64,000 bases of DNA from Enteractinococcus fodinae (GTDB lineage: Bacteria > Actinomycetota > Actinomycetes > Actinomycetales > Micrococcaceae). The notes under the pieces were generated by a model that was given only the letters and a program-made list of their open reading frames with translations, ran no database searches and was not told the DNA's origin. This document shows, piece after piece, positions 53,684-64,000 of the stretch. Position numbers and translations under genes: made by a program. The stretch lies in NCBI RefSeq assembly GCF_031458395.1, contig NZ_JAVDYJ010000001.1:1736001-1800000 (forward strand). Direction: 5' to 3'. How positions within the stretch are numbered: the first letter of the stretch is position 1; each line of letters opens with the position of its first letter.

Positions 53684-55190
53684 CGATGCGCAAACTCGGT
53701 AGACCCAGGTTTACCCCACCTGCAGGAGCCGCTGATCCGGTACCACAGGACTCAGCTTGCGCTCTATCCCAGGCATCGCCAGCTGATGATCGACGAAGTA
53801 AGTACTGTTGGTCGGCTGTCGGATCCGCTATGAGGTGATAAGGGTGTGCACCCGTAATGGGAACGGTTACGAAGTCGCCGGGACGAGGTGATGGGGCACC
53901 ATGCGGGATGCTGAAGTGCACCAGGCGGTTATCGGGTGCCCGGCCTGTCATACGTCCGGTCTGCTGACTACGATTGCCCGTATCGTTGGTTACTAACAAT
54001 TCTTGATACGAGCCCACGAGCTTGGCAGATTCTTCTGCTGCGATTCGATCTTGTAGAGCAACGAGGCGTTCAAAGCGCTCTTGCACCACTTCTTTTGGAA
54101 TCTGGTCTTCCATCTCAGCGGCCGGTGTGCCTTCCCGTGGAGAGTACTGGAAGGTATAGGCCATGGAGAAACGCGATGCTTCGACGACCTCAAGCGTTTG
54201 CTGGAAGTCTTCTTCGGTTTCACCAGGAAAACCAACGATGATGTCAGTTGTCACAGCAGCGTGCGGGATGCGCTCCCGGACTTTGTCGAGAATCCCTAAG
54301 AAACGTTTCGAGCGATACGATCTGCGCATGGCTTTGAGGATGCGGTCTGAACCGGATTGTAACGGCATGTGCAGCTGCGGCATCACGTTTGGTGTCTCCG
54401 CCATAGCGTCGATGACGTCGTCGGTGAATGAAGCAGGGTGTGGGCTGGTGAAGCGAACGCGCTCCAGGCCTTCAATTTCTCCGGTCGCGCGGAGGAGTTT
54501 AGAAAACGCCTGGCGATCGCGAAATTCGACGCCGTAGGTGTTCACGTTTTGACCCAGAAGTGTGACTTCTACGGCGCCATCGGCGACGAGTGCTTGTACT
54601 TCAGCGAGGATATCGCCGGGCCTACGGTCTTTTTCTTTGCCTCGCAGCGACGGAACGATACAGAAGGTACATGTGTTGTTACATCCCACCGAAATCGAGA
54701 CCCAACCGGAATAGCTGGATTCGCGCTTGGTGGGTAGCGTAGAAGGAAAGGTCTCCAATGCTTCTAAGAGCTCGACTTCAGCAGTATTATTGTGTCTCGA
54801 CCGGTTCAACAGCACCGGCAACGAGCCGATGTTATGCGTGCCGAAGACGACATCTACCCACGGGGCGCGCTCGACGATGGTGTTCTGGTCTTTTTGCGCT
54901 AGACACCCGCCGACCGCGATTTGCATTTGCGGGTGGGATTCTTTGGTTTCCTTGAGGTTTCCAAGGTGCCCGTAGAGTCGATTTGATGCATTCTCCCGCA
55001 CGGCGCAGGTATTGAATACCACGAGGTCGGGGGTGTGATCTTCTTGGACCGGAAAGTACCCATTGGCTTCTAGTAGCCCAGAGATGCGCTCGGAATCGTG
55101 GACGTTCATTTGGCATCCGAACGTGCGGATTTCATATGAGCGCGGGGTGGCAGTGTCGGCTAGGGCTTCAGTCACGATGCTCTTTTTCAT
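53673..55190 (-). CDS. miaB: tRNA-2-methylthio-N6-dimethylallyladenosine synthase
   Basis: A 505-residue radical SAM methylthiotransferase. The first iron-sulfur cluster cysteines are in [16 protein letters not shown] and GGCLAQ; the radical SAM cluster is [17 protein letters not shown]; a TRAM domain follows ([13 protein letters not shown]...). The start codon is in an ATGA overlap with the recX stop. C-terminus beyond residue 470 is low complexity. Confidence 0.96.
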   Translation of the reverse strand: MKKSIVTEALADTATPRSYEIRTFGCQMNVHDSERISGLLEANGYFPVQEDHTPDLVVFNTCAVRENASNRLYGHLGNLKETKESHPQMQIAVGGCLAQKDQNTIVERAPWVDVVFGTHNIGSLPVLLNRSRHNNTAEVELLEALETFPSTLPTKRESSYSGWVSISVGCNNTCTFCIVPSLRGKEKDRRPGDILAEVQALVADGAVEVTLLGQNVNTYGVEFRDRQAFSKLLRATGEIEGLERVRFTSPHPASFTDDVIDAMAETPNVMPQLHMPLQSGSDRILKAMRRSYRSKRFLGILDKVRERIPHAAVTTDIIVGFPGETEEDFQQTLEVVEASRFSMAYTFQYSPREGTPAAEMEDQIPKEVVQERFERLVALQDRIAAEESAKLVGSYQELLVTNDTGNRSQQTGRMTGRAPDNRLVHFSIPHGAPSPRPGDFVTVPITGAHPYHLIADPTADQQYLLRRSSAGDAWDRAQAESCGTGSAAPAGGVNLGLPSLRIGVQ

Positions 55191-55720
55191 TCGTCGAGGT
55201 GGTCGAGGTCGGCTGCATTCATTGCGTCGGTGACGACGCTAAATGCTAGGCCAGATGGGTACCCTTTTCGAGACAGCATACCCACCAAGCGTCGCACCAT
55301 TCTATCGCGTTGTTTCCGTTCCGCTGGATCTGATGACGAGGGAATCGAAGCACGCGACAGTTTCTTACTGACAAGCTCGTGGGCTGTTGTCCATTCGTCC
55401 TCGTCAGTGACTTGTTCCAAAGCTGCCTCGGCCTGGTGGTCTGCGATCCCGCGTTGTTTGAGTTCCATGCTCAAGGCTCGGCGTGCCAGACCCTTTGAGC
55501 GATGTCGGGAACGAACCAACATTTCGGCAAAGGAGGCATCGTCGATGAGCTCAACCTCTTCGAACCGGTCTAGGACCTCTTCAATGACGTCTTCTGGAAT
55601 CTCTCGCTCAACGAGCTTTTGGGTGAGCTGATGCCGCGATTTTGGAGCAGCCGACAATTGCCGCAGAATAATATTCCTTGCGGTTTGTCGGTGTTCCTCA
55701 GGGGTCTTCTCTTGCGACAT
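55187..55720 (-). CDS. recX: Regulatory protein RecX
   Basis: A 177-residue three-repeat helical protein that modulates RecA filaments. Typical pieces: [57 protein letters not shown] and [20 protein letters not shown]. It starts 6 bp after recA and is cotranscribed with it. Confidence 0.92.
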   Translation of the reverse strand: MSQEKTPEEHRQTARNIILRQLSAAPKSRHQLTQKLVEREIPEDVIEEVLDRFEEVELIDDASFAEMLVRSRHRSKGLARRALSMELKQRGIADHQAEAALEQVTDEDEWTTAHELVSKKLSRASIPSSSDPAERKQRDRMVRRLVGMLSRKGYPSGLAFSVVTDAMNAADLDHLDE

Positions 55721-55726
55721 TCAGGT

Positions 55727-56776
55727 TTAGGCGTCCTCGACTGCTTTGAGCTCTACCTCTGCATCGTCCTCAGCTTGTTCAGCGCCGATTCCCAGTGAGA
55801 CTTTGATGCGCTGTTCGATCTCGTTGGCAAGATCAGGGTTGTCTTTCAGGAAGCGGCGAGAATTCTCTTTACCCTGGCCAAGCTGATCCCCGTCATAGGT
55901 GTACCAAGCACCAGATTTCCGCACGATGTTGTGTTCGACCCCCATATCCAGGAGTCCACCTTCGCGGGAGATTCCCTCACCATAGAGGATGTCGAATTCG
56001 GCCTGCTTGAAGGGCGGGGCCATTTTGTTTTTCACAATCTTCGCCCGGGTCCGGTTACCAACAGGGTTGCCAGCTTCTTTCAGGGTTTCGATACGACGGA
56101 TATCGATGCGCACCGAAGCGTAAAACTTCAGGGCTTTACCGCCTGTAGTGGTTTCTGGCGAACCGAAGAAAACCCCAACTTTTTCACGGAGCTGGTTGAT
56201 GAAGATGGCGGTGGTCTTGGATTGTGCCAGGCGGCCGGTGATTTTGCGCAGCGCTTGCGACATCAGACGAGCCTGAAGCCCGACGTGCGAGTCACCCATC
56301 TCGCCTTCAATTTCAGCTCGCGGCACCAAGGCGGCTACGGAGTCAATCACTACGATATCCAGCGCTCCGGACCCGATGAGCATATCCATGATTTCAAGGG
56401 CTTGTTCACCGGTATCTGGCTGCGAGACCAGGAGGGCATCAGTGTCCACACCAAGTTTCTTCGCGTATTCGGGGTCTAAGGCGTGCTCTGCGTCAATAAA
56501 TGCTGCAATACCGCCCTTACGCTGTGCTTCTGCAACAGCATGCAGCGCGACCGTGGTCTTACCCGAGGATTCTGGGCCATAGATTTCCACGACGCGCCCG
56601 CGCGGCAACCCACCAAGACCGAGTGCGATATCGAGGGCAACTGAACCGGTGGGGATAATTTCTATCGGCACACGGACCTCGTCCCCAAGGCGCATAATGG
56701 ATCCCTTGCCGTAACTCTTGTCGATTTGGGCAAGCGCGGCATCGAGTGCTTTATCGCGATTTGGATTTGACGACAT
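55727..56776 (-). CDS. recA: Recombinase RecA
   Basis: A 349-residue recombinase. N-terminus [20 protein letters not shown]; Walker [21 protein letters not shown]; Walker [13 protein letters not shown]; the MAW motif and loops ([21 protein letters not shown]). C-terminal acidic tail. The frame is open to 56854, but the ATG at 56774-56776 has AAGGAG upstream and fits the family start. Drives homologous recombination and the SOS response. Confidence 0.98.
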   Translation of the reverse strand: MSSNPNRDKALDAALAQIDKSYGKGSIMRLGDEVRVPIEIIPTGSVALDIALGLGGLPRGRVVEIYGPESSGKTTVALHAVAEAQRKGGIAAFIDAEHALDPEYAKKLGVDTDALLVSQPDTGEQALEIMDMLIGSGALDIVVIDSVAALVPRAEIEGEMGDSHVGLQARLMSQALRKITGRLAQSKTTAIFINQLREKVGVFFGSPETTTGGKALKFYASVRIDIRRIETLKEAGNPVGNRTRAKIVKNKMAPPFKQAEFDILYGEGISREGGLLDMGVEHNIVRKSGAWYTYDGDQLGQGKENSRRFLKDNPDLANEIEQRIKVSLGIGAEQAEDDAEVELKAVEDA

Positions 56777-56947
56777 AAGGTGTACTCCTTGAATTGTTAA
56801 TCGCAAGCCGAAAAGCTTGCTGCCTGCCTCAAGTGTATGAGCTGGCGAGGACACGATAAGCCACGGTTGGTCAGTTGTGGATATCTGCGTCTACGCAAAG
56901 CACCATTGCGGCGACTTGTGAATAATTCTACAAACTGCGCGACATTT

Positions 56948-56965
56948 CGCGAAGTGTACTTCGCG
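56948..56965. promoter_or_regulatory. 18-bp palindrome in the recA promoter region
   Basis: Perfect arms CGCGAAGT and ACTTCGCG around GT, about 170 bp before the recA start and 13 bp after the DUF3046 stop. The core CGAAG-N4-CTTCG has the spacing of an SOS box (CGAAC-N4-GTTCG) with changed inner bases. A -10-like TAGAAT follows about 21 bp on in the recA direction. No T run follows, so it is more operator-like than terminator-like. Confidence 0.5.
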
Positions 56966-56978
56966 CGTCGAAGCCGCG

Positions 56979-57209
56979 CTAGACGGTACCGGTATCCCGA
57001 GGCGCTTTGTCTTTTCCAAGACGTCGCTCTGCAGGGATGTCATGTAGGTTGCACACGGCTGACCAGACTGCTCTCGGTTCGACCCCGTTGGCCAATGCCT
57101 GCTGAGCGGTGGCCTTTAAACCGGGCAGTTCAAGTGAGGTCGCGATAACTCCGGCATTGGCAGAGCCGAATTCGTCCTCCATCAGGAGCCAGAATTGCGA
57201 TTGTCTCAT
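56979..57209 (-). CDS. DUF3046 protein
   Basis: A 76-residue protein matching actinobacterial DUF3046 (MRQSQFWLLMEDEFG, GVEPRAVWSAVCNLHDIPAERRLG). Almost always upstream of recA in Actinobacteria (Rv2738c in M. tuberculosis). Function unknown; short and soluble. It reads towards recA, but the promoter region with the palindrome lies between. Confidence 0.9.
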   Translation of the reverse strand: MRQSQFWLLMEDEFGSANAGVIATSLELPGLKATAQQALANGVEPRAVWSAVCNLHDIPAERRLGKDKAPRDTGTV

Positions 57210-57242
57210 GTGACGTCCTCATAGTTCGCTTGCGCGTGGCAA

Positions 57243-57285
57243 AGGCCGCAAGCCCCTACCAGACGATCTGAGAGGCTTGCGGCCT
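57243..57285 (-). terminator. Terminator after clgR
   Basis: Perfect 12-bp arms AGGCCGCAAGCC / GGCTTGCGGCCT with a 19-base loop, followed on the minus strand by TTTGCC. It lies 30 bp beyond the clgR stop. Confidence 0.75.
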
Positions 57286-57314
57286 GATCCAAAGCTTGAA
57301 TCTTGGCAGCGTGA

Positions 57315-57653
57315 CTAGCGGTTTGCTAGACGGTCACCACGCTTGTAGTGACCCTGCTGCTGTTGCTGGGCGTAACGGTGAGCCAGTTCCGCTGGAATCG
57401 TGTCTGGAATTTGCACGGCTTCTTCAACGGCAATACGATCAGATACTTCACGAAGCATTACCGACAAGGGGATATCAAGTGCGGCTGTGATAGCACTCAA
57501 CAATTCGGAAGAAGCTTCCTTCTGACCACGTTCTACTTCGGAGAGATAACCCAGTGAAACACGTGCATCATGTGAAACCTCGCGTAGAGTACGGCCCTGG
57601 CGCTGGCGCACGTCACGCAGCACGTAGCCGATTTCTTCACGCAGCACGGGCAT
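57315..57653 (-). CDS. clgR: ClgR-like transcriptional regulator (XRE family)
   Basis: A 112-residue regulator with an XRE helix-turn-helix: [57 protein letters not shown]. The start and body match M. tuberculosis ClgR (Rv2745c), which activates Clp protease genes. The ATG at 57651-57653 has AAGGAG six bases upstream. The frame continues upstream through an in-frame ATG at 57744-57746 with GGTGG before it, adding 31 residues ([16 protein letters not shown]...); that longer form cannot be excluded. Glutamine repeat QQQQQ near the C-terminus. Confidence 0.87.
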   Translation of the reverse strand: MPVLREEIGYVLRDVRQRQGRTLREVSHDARVSLGYLSEVERGQKEASSELLSAITAALDIPLSVMLREVSDRIAVEEAVQIPDTIPAELAHRYAQQQQQGHYKRGDRLANR

Positions 57654-57951
57654 GGTGGGCTCCTTGGTTTCGTTCTGCTGGCCGAGATTCTCGCCAGCTT
57701 TCAACCAGCGGGTTACGCCATTTACAACTACTGGTTCTCTCATCATATTTAACCACCATCTCCTGTATAAATACCGAATCCCGGCTGTCGAAGCGCGGAA
57801 TTCTAAGACCTTCCATGAATACACAACACACGTGTTGTCGAATTTGTTCCCCCATGGATCAAATTCTTGGAAATATATCCCAAAACACGTTGAGATGTGA
57901 TATATGCCACTTAAGGTGTGATGGTCGCGTCGTGCCGTGAATGGAACGACG
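57654..57951 (-). other. clgR upstream region
   Basis: About 300 bp between cinA and clgR. It carries the promoter above, an 8-bp ACACGTGT palindrome near 57829 and otherwise A/T-rich DNA. The frame open upstream of clgR shows no family-like sequence before the MMREPVV segment. Confidence 0.4.
57764..57791 (-). promoter_or_regulatory. Candidate clgR promoter
   Basis: On the minus strand TCGACA (57786-57791) and TATACA (57764-57769) are 16 bases apart. It lies just before the longer-form ATG at 57746 and about 110 bp before the chosen start. Confidence 0.45.
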
Positions 57952-58443
57952 CTAGCTCTTCGAGTTCGGTGATCGTTCAAGCCATTCTGCCACGAGCTGG
58001 AGACTAGCCGCTACTGTCGCTTCACGAATGTGTTGGCGCGTGCCGTCAAATCGCAGAAGTTTCGCGACGGTGTCATCGACTGTGGATAACGCGATAAACA
58101 CAATCCCGACGGCCTTACCCTCGGAAGGGTCGGGGCCGGCCACACCGGTAGTGGCAATCCCAATGTCAGCGTCCAAGCGGTCACGGACACCGGTTGCCAT
58201 TTGTTTAGCAGTATCCGAATCCACTGCTCCCCTGGCAGCCAACGTGTCGGCGGAGACTCCCAAGAGACGATGTTTAACGGAGTTGTTATAGGCAACAATG
58301 CCTCCCTGGAGCACAGCTGACGCTCCTGGGACTGCAGCGATAACGGAACTGAGCATGCCTGCGGTGAGCGACTCCGCCGTTGCCAAGGTCAGCTGCCGCT
58401 GGGTCAGTTGCTGCACTACGTCTTGGGCGTCTTCAGGAGGCAT
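57952..58443 (-). CDS. CinA C-terminal domain protein (nicotinamide-nucleotide amidase)
   Basis: A 163-residue protein made only of the CinA/PncC domain: [56 protein letters not shown]. PncC deamidates NMN to NaMN in the pyridine nucleotide cycle. The N-terminal molybdopterin-binding part of full CinA is absent, as in other PncC proteins. Begins 15 bp after pgsA. Confidence 0.92.
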   Translation of the reverse strand: MPPEDAQDVVQQLTQRQLTLATAESLTAGMLSSVIAAVPGASAVLQGGIVAYNNSVKHRLLGVSADTLAARGAVDSDTAKQMATGVRDRLDADIGIATTGVAGPDPSEGKAVGIVFIALSTVDDTVAKLLRFDGTRQHIREATVAASLQLVAEWLERSPNSKS

Positions 58444-58458
58444 GGAAAAGTCGCTTCG

Positions 58459-59058
58459 TTAGTCGTCTACTTGGGATGTTTCTTTGGGGGCTCGTATAGC
58501 TTTAATGAGGTAATCTAAACCGGTTACTACCGTGACCACCAGGGCAGCGATGACAAGTGCCCAACCAAACCAGAGCCACCAGGTCCCCACGAATTCAGCC
58601 AGTGGGATCAGCAGCACCAGGATGGCTGCTGTTTGCATGACCGTTTTAATTTTGCCCCCGCGGCTGGCCGGAAGCACCCGGGTGCGCAACATGGCCAGAC
58701 GCATCAGGGTAATCCCCCACTCACGCACCAAAATCGCTATGGTGATCCACCACCAGATCTCCCCGAGCAAAGACATGGTGATCCAAGCGGCGCCAGTGAG
58801 GAACTTATCGGCTATCGGATCAGCGATTTTGCCGAAGTTGGTCACGAGTCCCCGAGCTCTGGCTATGTCACCGTCGAGTTTGTCAGTGTACATGGCCACC
58901 GCGAAGATCGCCACGGCAATCCAGCGGGCCTGCATTGAGTCTTCACCGAACGTGCCGGACTCCCAGAGAGCCCAAACGAAAAACGGGACCAGCAGGATCC
59001 GAACCGTGGTGAGCACGTTCGGAAGGTTCCAACTGCTTACCGGCCGGTTAGCTGCCAT
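58459..59058 (-). CDS. pgsA: CDP-diacylglycerol-glycerol-3-phosphate 3-phosphatidyltransferase
   Basis: A 199-residue membrane enzyme with four to six hydrophobic helices. The CDP-alcohol phosphotransferase motif is complete: [12 protein letters not shown] followed by [10 protein letters not shown]. Makes phosphatidylglycerophosphate in the membrane. Its 5' end overlaps ftsK by 22 bp, the standard ftsK-pgsA-cinA-clgR order. Confidence 0.92.
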   Translation of the reverse strand: MAANRPVSSWNLPNVLTTVRILLVPFFVWALWESGTFGEDSMQARWIAVAIFAVAMYTDKLDGDIARARGLVTNFGKIADPIADKFLTGAAWITMSLLGEIWWWITIAILVREWGITLMRLAMLRTRVLPASRGGKIKTVMQTAAILVLLIPLAEFVGTWWLWFGWALVIAALVVTVVTGLDYLIKAIRAPKETSQVDD

Positions 59059-61961
59059 GCGTCTTCAGAGTCACTTTCGTCGTTGGGATCGTCATAGTCG
59101 GAGTAATCGACCTCGATAGGAGTTTCAAAGGGCTCGGTCGCGCTGTCCCCAGGAGGATCGTCGGCAGGCGCAGGGACGTCTTCGCCTTTGATATTGGCGA
59201 GGACTTCTGCAAGATCATCGGGCTGTACCAGCACGTCGCGGGCCTTGGAGCCTTCGGAGGGCCCCACGACTCCACGAGATTCCATGAGGTCCATGAGCCG
59301 TCCTGCTCGGGCGAACCCAACGCGTAATTTCCGCTGGAGCATTGAGGTCGAACCAAACTGAGAGGTCACTACGAGCTCGACTGCTTGGATGAGGTCCTCG
59401 AGGTCATCACCGATATCCTCATCAATAACCTTCGATTGCTTCTCGGGGAGCACATCGTGACGGTATTGCACCTGCATCTGTGACTTCACGTGATCGACGA
59501 TGTCGCGGATCTCGGATTCGTTGACCCAGGCACCTTGGACACGCATGGGTTTGGATTTGCCCATTGGTAAAAATAGGGCGTCGCCTTGCCCAAGGAGCTT
59601 TTCCGCACCAGGTTGATCGAGGACGACTCGCGAGTCAGTCACCGATGAGGTGGCAAAAGCCATTCGGGACGGGACGTTGGCTTTGATCAGTCCGGTGACT
59701 ACATCAACTGAGGGCCGCTGGGTCGCCAGGACAAGGTGGATCCCGGCTGCGCGTGCCAACTGGGTGATCCGCACGACCGAGTCTTCCACATCACGTGGGG
59801 CGACCATCATCAGGTCTGCGAGCTCGTCAATGATCACTAAGAGGTAGGGATATGGTTTGAGCTTGCGCTTAGAATCCGGCGGGAGGGTGACTTTTCCTGC
59901 TCGGACGGCTTTGTTGAAGTCGTCGATGTGTTTAAACCCAAACGCTGCCAGGTCGTCGTATCGGGTGTCCATTTCTTGGACGACCCATTGAAGTGCTTCG
60001 GCGGCCTTCTTCGGGTCTGTGATAATCGGCGTAACCAGGTGTGGCACGCCTTCGTAGACGGTCAGCTCAACACGTTTGGGGTCCACAAGCACCATGCGGA
60101 CATCATCTGGCGTTGCGCGGGTGAGGACGGAGGTGATCATCGAGTTGATGAACGCAGATTTACCGGCACCGGTAGCACCGGCAACCAGCAAGTGCGGCAT
60201 TTTGGCGAGGTTTGCCATGATGTAGCCGCCCTCGACGTCCTTGCCAACACCCATGACCATCGGATGGTCCGTTTTGCGTGCCGGGTTAGAACGCAGCACA
60301 TCGCCTAGTGCGACGATTTCTTTGTCGGTGTTCGGGATCTCCACACCGATAGCAGATTTCCCAGGAATCGGTGACAGCACCCGCACGTCGGTGGAAGCCA
60401 CCGCGTAGGCGATGTTGCGCTCCAGGTTGGTAACTTTTTCGACCTTGGTGCCCGGTGCTACTTCGACTTCATAACGGGTCACCGTGGGGCCACGAGAGAA
60501 ACCTGTCACTTCGGCTTCAACTTTGAATTGGTCGAACACGGCATCCAGCGCCGCCACCACACGGTCGTTGACCTCGGTGCGTTGTTTGGGCGGTGGCCCG
60601 GTGGGCAACATTTCTAAATTGGGCAGCGTGTACGTGACATCGCCGTCGAGTTCCAACTGTTCGGTGCGTGCGGGAATCGGTGGCAGATCGACCACCGGTT
60701 TCGACACTTCAGCTGCGGGAACCTTCGCCTCAGTCAGGCCGGCACTTTCTCGCGCCTCTTGCAACGCCAGTTCATCAGCGGTGGGGCGCCGCACGCCGGG
60801 ACGTACATCGGGTTCGGCAGCTGCTGATGCACCAGTGTCTGCATCAGCAGAGCTGTCTGATAGCACCTCGGTAGCTGGCTCGTTGGACTGCTGTTGCTCT
60901 TTGTCACCATCGAATAATGAACCGAAGTCCATAACTTCGGTGTGTTGAGTACCCCGAGCCCGGGGCACCGGTGACGGAACATTGTCGTCATCGTCAAGAA
61001 TTTCGACGGCGGGCTTCTCATCGTCGATGACCGCTGAGGCATAAGCCTCATCACCGACCAGCGATCCGTCGTCACTGTTCTGATCGTGACCGCGCTTGCC
61101 ACCGAATAACCGGGCGAAAAAGCCGGGGCGTTTGGCTGCAGGGCGCTTCGGGCGTTCATGCTCATACAAATACGACTGATCGTGATCTGTGTGAGTGCGC
61201 TGTTCGTGATCCGAGTGGGTGGAGCCTGACTGGTGGTCTTCCATGTCTTGTCCGGTGAGCCAGCGATAAGCCCCGACAATGCGAGCGGGGATCTGACCCA
61301 CTGGAGTCGCCGTGATGACCAAGAGGGCGAAAAAGGCCATCAGGATCATCAACACCCAGACGGGAATGGAGGTGATCAGTGCTGCAAGCGGGTCGACAAC
61401 TAAGTACCCCAGCACTCCCCCGGAGGTCAGTTTGTCGTCCATCGCTGCGCCCATAGACGGGTTATCGAAGACCAGCTGACTAATACCAGCACCGGAGATG
61501 GTGGCGAAGAGGAGCCCAAAGAAGATTCGTCCATTGGCACGGTGTGCTTGGGGATAGCGGAAGAATCGTACGGCAATGATGCCCAGCACCAACGGCATGA
61601 GGATGGAAAACCATCCGAAGGTCCCGGCCACAATATGGAATACGAATGAGCTGACGATGGGGGCGGTTGCGGGCGCCCACCAGAAAGTCCAGGCCACAAT
61701 TACTGCGAGCAGAAGCACGAAGAAACCGGTGCCATCCCGGCGTTGTTCCACCGGGATGGTGACGTCTGGTCCCATCTTGCGAACTGCGCCACCAAACGGG
61801 GCCGCGACCGCAGCCCAAAAACGCGTCACTGCCCGGACCACCCAGGGTTGAGTGGTCTCGGTTATGTTGTAAGGGGTCTCTTTCGTTGTCGCAGAGGTCT
61901 TCTTCGATTTTGAAGCGGACTTCTTCTTCGACGAACGGTCCGGGGAAGTTCGTGTCGCCAT
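59037..61961 (-). CDS. ftsK: DNA translocase FtsK/SpoIIIE
   Basis: A 974-residue protein. N-terminus: lysine/serine-rich head, then four membrane helices (about residues 70-230). The linker (residues 240-400) is acidic and low complexity. The motor has Walker [20 protein letters not shown] and Walker [14 protein letters not shown], with [15 protein letters not shown] before. The C-terminal gamma domain ([20 protein letters not shown]) reads DNA polarity motifs. Pumps chromosome DNA at the division septum. A very acidic C-terminal tail ([14 protein letters not shown]) follows the gamma domain. Confidence 0.95.
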   Translation of the reverse strand: MATRTSPDRSSKKKSASKSKKTSATTKETPYNITETTQPWVVRAVTRFWAAVAAPFGGAVRKMGPDVTIPVEQRRDGTGFFVLLLAVIVAWTFWWAPATAPIVSSFVFHIVAGTFGWFSILMPLVLGIIAVRFFRYPQAHRANGRIFFGLLFATISGAGISQLVFDNPSMGAAMDDKLTSGGVLGYLVVDPLAALITSIPVWVLMILMAFFALLVITATPVGQIPARIVGAYRWLTGQDMEDHQSGSTHSDHEQRTHTDHDQSYLYEHERPKRPAAKRPGFFARLFGGKRGHDQNSDDGSLVGDEAYASAVIDDEKPAVEILDDDDNVPSPVPRARGTQHTEVMDFGSLFDGDKEQQQSNEPATEVLSDSSADADTGASAAAEPDVRPGVRRPTADELALQEARESAGLTEAKVPAAEVSKPVVDLPPIPARTEQLELDGDVTYTLPNLEMLPTGPPPKQRTEVNDRVVAALDAVFDQFKVEAEVTGFSRGPTVTRYEVEVAPGTKVEKVTNLERNIAYAVASTDVRVLSPIPGKSAIGVEIPNTDKEIVALGDVLRSNPARKTDHPMVMGVGKDVEGGYIMANLAKMPHLLVAGATGAGKSAFINSMITSVLTRATPDDVRMVLVDPKRVELTVYEGVPHLVTPIITDPKKAAEALQWVVQEMDTRYDDLAAFGFKHIDDFNKAVRAGKVTLPPDSKRKLKPYPYLLVIIDELADLMMVAPRDVEDSVVRITQLARAAGIHLVLATQRPSVDVVTGLIKANVPSRMAFATSSVTDSRVVLDQPGAEKLLGQGDALFLPMGKSKPMRVQGAWVNESEIRDIVDHVKSQMQVQYRHDVLPEKQSKVIDEDIGDDLEDLIQAVELVVTSQFGSTSMLQRKLRVGFARAGRLMDLMESRGVVGPSEGSKARDVLVQPDDLAEVLANIKGEDVPAPADDPPGDSATEPFETPIEVDYSDYDDPNDESDSEDAWQLTGR

Positions 61962-62024
61962 ATCCCCTAGGCTACCGCTTTTGAGTAATTATCGTCGGAT
62001 TCAAGCGGCGTCGGCCCAAAATTC

Positions 62025-63713
62025 CTACGCTTCAATGATGATCGGCACAATCATCGAGCGGCGACGCAGTTTGCGTGCCACCCAGGAACCCAAGGTGCGA
62101 CGCATCATTTGTTGCAGCTGATGTTTGCTGTGTTCCTTCTCGGATGCGGCGGCATCTTCTAACGCTCTGACGAGCTTAGGTTTAATCGAATCAAAGACGC
62201 CTTCATCCTCGGCCACGCCGCGAGAATGGATTTCCGGACCGGAGACCAGGGCGCCGGTTTGTCGATCGACCACTGCAATAACCGTGATGAACCCTTCTTC
62301 ACCTAATACCTGGCGGTCTTTGAGGTCATCTTCGGTGACCTCTCCGATCGAACGACCATCAACGTAGACGTATTCGCACGGGATTTGACCAACTTGACGG
62401 GCCACCCCGTCGACCAGGTCTATGACACCGCCGTCATTGGTGATGATGACGTTCTCTTCCGGTACACCAGTTGCTTCGGCTAGGCGTCCATTGGCGATCA
62501 AATGGCGCATTTCGCCGTGCACCGGCAGCACGTTTTTTGGTTTAACGATGTTGTAGCAGTACAGCAGTTCGCCCTCAGAGGCGTGGCCTGACACGTGTAC
62601 GTGGGCGTTACCTTTATGAATCACGTGGGCGCCCATGGACATCAGACCATTGATCACTCGTGTGACAGCATTCTCATTGCCGGGAATCATGGAAGATGCC
62701 AAGATCACCAAATCGTCCTCTTGGATGGTGATTTGGCGGTGCTCATCATTGGCCATCCGAGACAGCGCCGCCATCGGTTCACCCTGGGACCCGGTGGACA
62801 TCAGGACCACTTCATGATCTGCATAATCATTAACGTGTTTGAGATCGATGACCGTGTTGGCGGGAATGTTTAAATATCCCAGATCAGCGGCGATGCCCAT
62901 GTTGTTGACCATCGACCGTCCAACAAAAGCGACCTTGCGACCGTGTTTTACCGCAGCATCCAAGACTTGCTGGACGCGGTGAATATGCGAAGCAAACGAC
63001 GCTACAATGACACGGCGTTGTGCTTTGCCAATGTAGTTTTCAATGACCGGCCCAATGTCCTTCTCGGTGGGGGTAAACCCGGGGACTTCGGAGTTGGTCG
63101 AGTCGGTCATAAACAGATCGACACCCTCTTCACCAAGTCGCGCAAAAGCACGCAAGTCGGTGATGCGCCCGTCGAGAGGCAGCTGGTCCATTTTGAAGTC
63201 TCCGGTGTGCAAAATGGTGCCGGCTTCGGTGCGGATTGCGATGGCCAGAGAATCCGGAATCGAGTGGTTGACGGCGACGAATTCCAGATCGAAAGGCCCC
63301 AGCTGTTCGCGGCCACCGTCTTGTGCCTCCAGTGTGAGCGGTTTGATGCGGTGCTGTTGGAGTTTCGATTCGACTAGGGCCAGGGTCAGCTGCGAACCGA
63401 TCAGTGGAATGTCGGGATTCAAGCGCAGCAGATACGGTACTGCCCCGATGTGGTCCTCGTGGCCGTGGGTTAGCACGATGGCTACCACGTCGTCGAGACG
63501 GTCTTTGATGTAATCAAAGTCCGGCAGGATCAAGTCGATGCCGGGTTGGACTTCTTCTGGGAAGAGGACACCGGCGTCGACGATCAGGAGCTTGCCGTTG
63601 AGCTCAAAGACCGTCATGTTTCGACCGATATCACCCAACCCGCCGAGCGGCACAATACGGCAGGTGCCGTTGCGGAGTTTAGGTGGATGGGAGATAACTT
63701 GGGTTTCGGTCAT
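62025..63713 (-). CDS. rnj: Ribonuclease J
   Basis: A 562-residue metallo-beta-lactamase/beta-CASP RNase. Motifs: IVDAGVLFPEE, LTHGHEDHIGAVPYLL (zinc site), VNHSIPDSLAIAI, HTGDFKMD, SGHASEGELL-type beta-CASP motif and PVHGEMRHL. It degrades and matures RNA with endo and 5'-exo activity. I chose the ATG at 63711-63713 (MTETQVISHPPKLRNG); the 55 codons upstream run into dapA and are not family-like. GGAGG lies upstream of the ATG. Confidence 0.94.
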   Translation of the reverse strand: MTETQVISHPPKLRNGTCRIVPLGGLGDIGRNMTVFELNGKLLIVDAGVLFPEEVQPGIDLILPDFDYIKDRLDDVVAIVLTHGHEDHIGAVPYLLRLNPDIPLIGSQLTLALVESKLQQHRIKPLTLEAQDGGREQLGPFDLEFVAVNHSIPDSLAIAIRTEAGTILHTGDFKMDQLPLDGRITDLRAFARLGEEGVDLFMTDSTNSEVPGFTPTEKDIGPVIENYIGKAQRRVIVASFASHIHRVQQVLDAAVKHGRKVAFVGRSMVNNMGIAADLGYLNIPANTVIDLKHVNDYADHEVVLMSTGSQGEPMAALSRMANDEHRQITIQEDDLVILASSMIPGNENAVTRVINGLMSMGAHVIHKGNAHVHVSGHASEGELLYCYNIVKPKNVLPVHGEMRHLIANGRLAEATGVPEENVIITNDGGVIDLVDGVARQVGQIPCEYVYVDGRSIGEVTEDDLKDRQVLGEEGFITVIAVVDRQTGALVSGPEIHSRGVAEDEGVFDSIKPKLVRALEDAAASEKEHSKHQLQQMMRRTLGSWVARKLRRRSMIVPIIIEA

Positions 63714-63762
63714 GGTCGAGTGGTTCCTCCGATGAAGTTGAAAAAGTGTAGCGACTGGGCCG

Positions 63763-64000
63763 TTAGAGCGTGATGCCGCCTTCGGCGAGGTCAGTTTTGA
63801 TGAGTGCTGCTTCGTCGTCGGTGACACCGACGAGCGGGAGACGTACCCGGGCCGACGGAATGATGCCCTGCCAAGCAAGCACGGTCTTGGCTGCTACGGC
63901 CCCCTGGACGTGGGTCATGACCGCACGCTGGATCGGGTCGAGTTCGAAGTGTTTTTGCCGTGCGGTAGCGAAGTCGCCGGCATTTGCGGCATCAACAAGC
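63763..64000 (-). CDS. dapA: 4-hydroxy-tetrahydrodipicolinate synthase, C-terminal part
   Basis: The last 78 codons of a gene entering from the right edge. The end LDPIQRAVMTHVQGAV, AWQGIIPSARVRLPLVG and LAEGGITL matches actinobacterial DapA, the first committed enzyme of the lysine/diaminopimelate pathway. It shows that the DAP pathway is present in this genome, which matters for the DapF-like gene at 51854. It precedes RNase J by 49 bp, the usual dapA-rnj pair. Confidence 0.88.
   Translation of the reverse strand, partial: LVDAANAGDFATARQKHFELDPIQRAVMTHVQGAVAAKTVLAWQGIIPSARVRLPLVGVTDDEAALIKTDLAEGGITL

Noticed and set aside
56777-56854. Longer RecA N-terminus
   Set aside because: The extra residues ([14 protein letters not shown]) do not match RecA proteins and the AAGGAG is correctly placed for the ATG at 56776.

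Overview
This window looks like a chromosomal segment of an actinobacterium, most likely a member of the Micrococcaceae with moderate GC content (a lineage such as Yaniella or Enteractinococcus would fit, but the genus is a guess). The pointers are the DUF3046-recA-recX-miaB-miaA-dapF-hflX order, a ClgR-type regulator next to cinA-pgsA-ftsK, the argCJBDFRH cluster beside pheST, a PriA-type hisA, frequent GTG/TTG starts, and an rRNA operon following tyrS. Almost everything is housekeeping DNA. I see no insertion sequence, prophage, CRISPR array, tRNA gene or defence island.

Layout. 1-3155 (minus): a short operon of a TPR-like protein, a HAD phosphatase, a 52-residue protein, tlyA and the start of nadK. 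3990-8454: malic enzyme, two PLP enzymes and a small cupin. 8523-14800 (minus): one rRNA operon with terminator (5S, 23S, 16S), a leader antitermination box and promoters, preceded by tyrS and a HelD-type ATPase. 18748-27639 (minus): argH, then argC-J-B-D-F-R, split by a plus-strand ankyrin gene and a lipoprotein gene. 27735-32576: a quinone oxidoreductase, then pheS-pheT and a coupled 48-residue membrane protein.

32738-39594: a divergent TetR gene and a five-gene operon (acyl-CoA carboxylase beta, alpha, acyl-CoA dehydrogenase, MaoC-like hydratase, CitE-like lyase) in the same order as the leucine/itaconate operon of Mycobacterium tuberculosis (Rv2502c-Rv2498c). 39606-42599: a Nudix gene, then a luciferase-like monooxygenase, its flavin reductase and a MarR regulator, with a clean promoter overlapped by an 18-bp palindrome. 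42601-47301 (minus): sseB-like, hisA, a 54-residue membrane protein, hisH, hisB, hisC and a LysM protein. 47471-64000 (mostly minus): dinG, hflX, a methyltransferase (plus), a DapF-like protein, miaA, miaB, recX, recA, DUF3046, clgR, cinA, pgsA, ftsK, RNase J and the end of dapA.

The most unusual item is the protein at the conserved dapF locus (51854-52759). It keeps the DapF fold signature and an intact reading frame but has lost both catalytic cysteines and the substrate-binding motifs, so it is probably not an epimerase. Other points worth checking are three tightly coupled small proteins, the apparent absence of lexA beside the LysM gene, and an 18-bp palindrome in the recA promoter with SOS-box geometry but altered bases.
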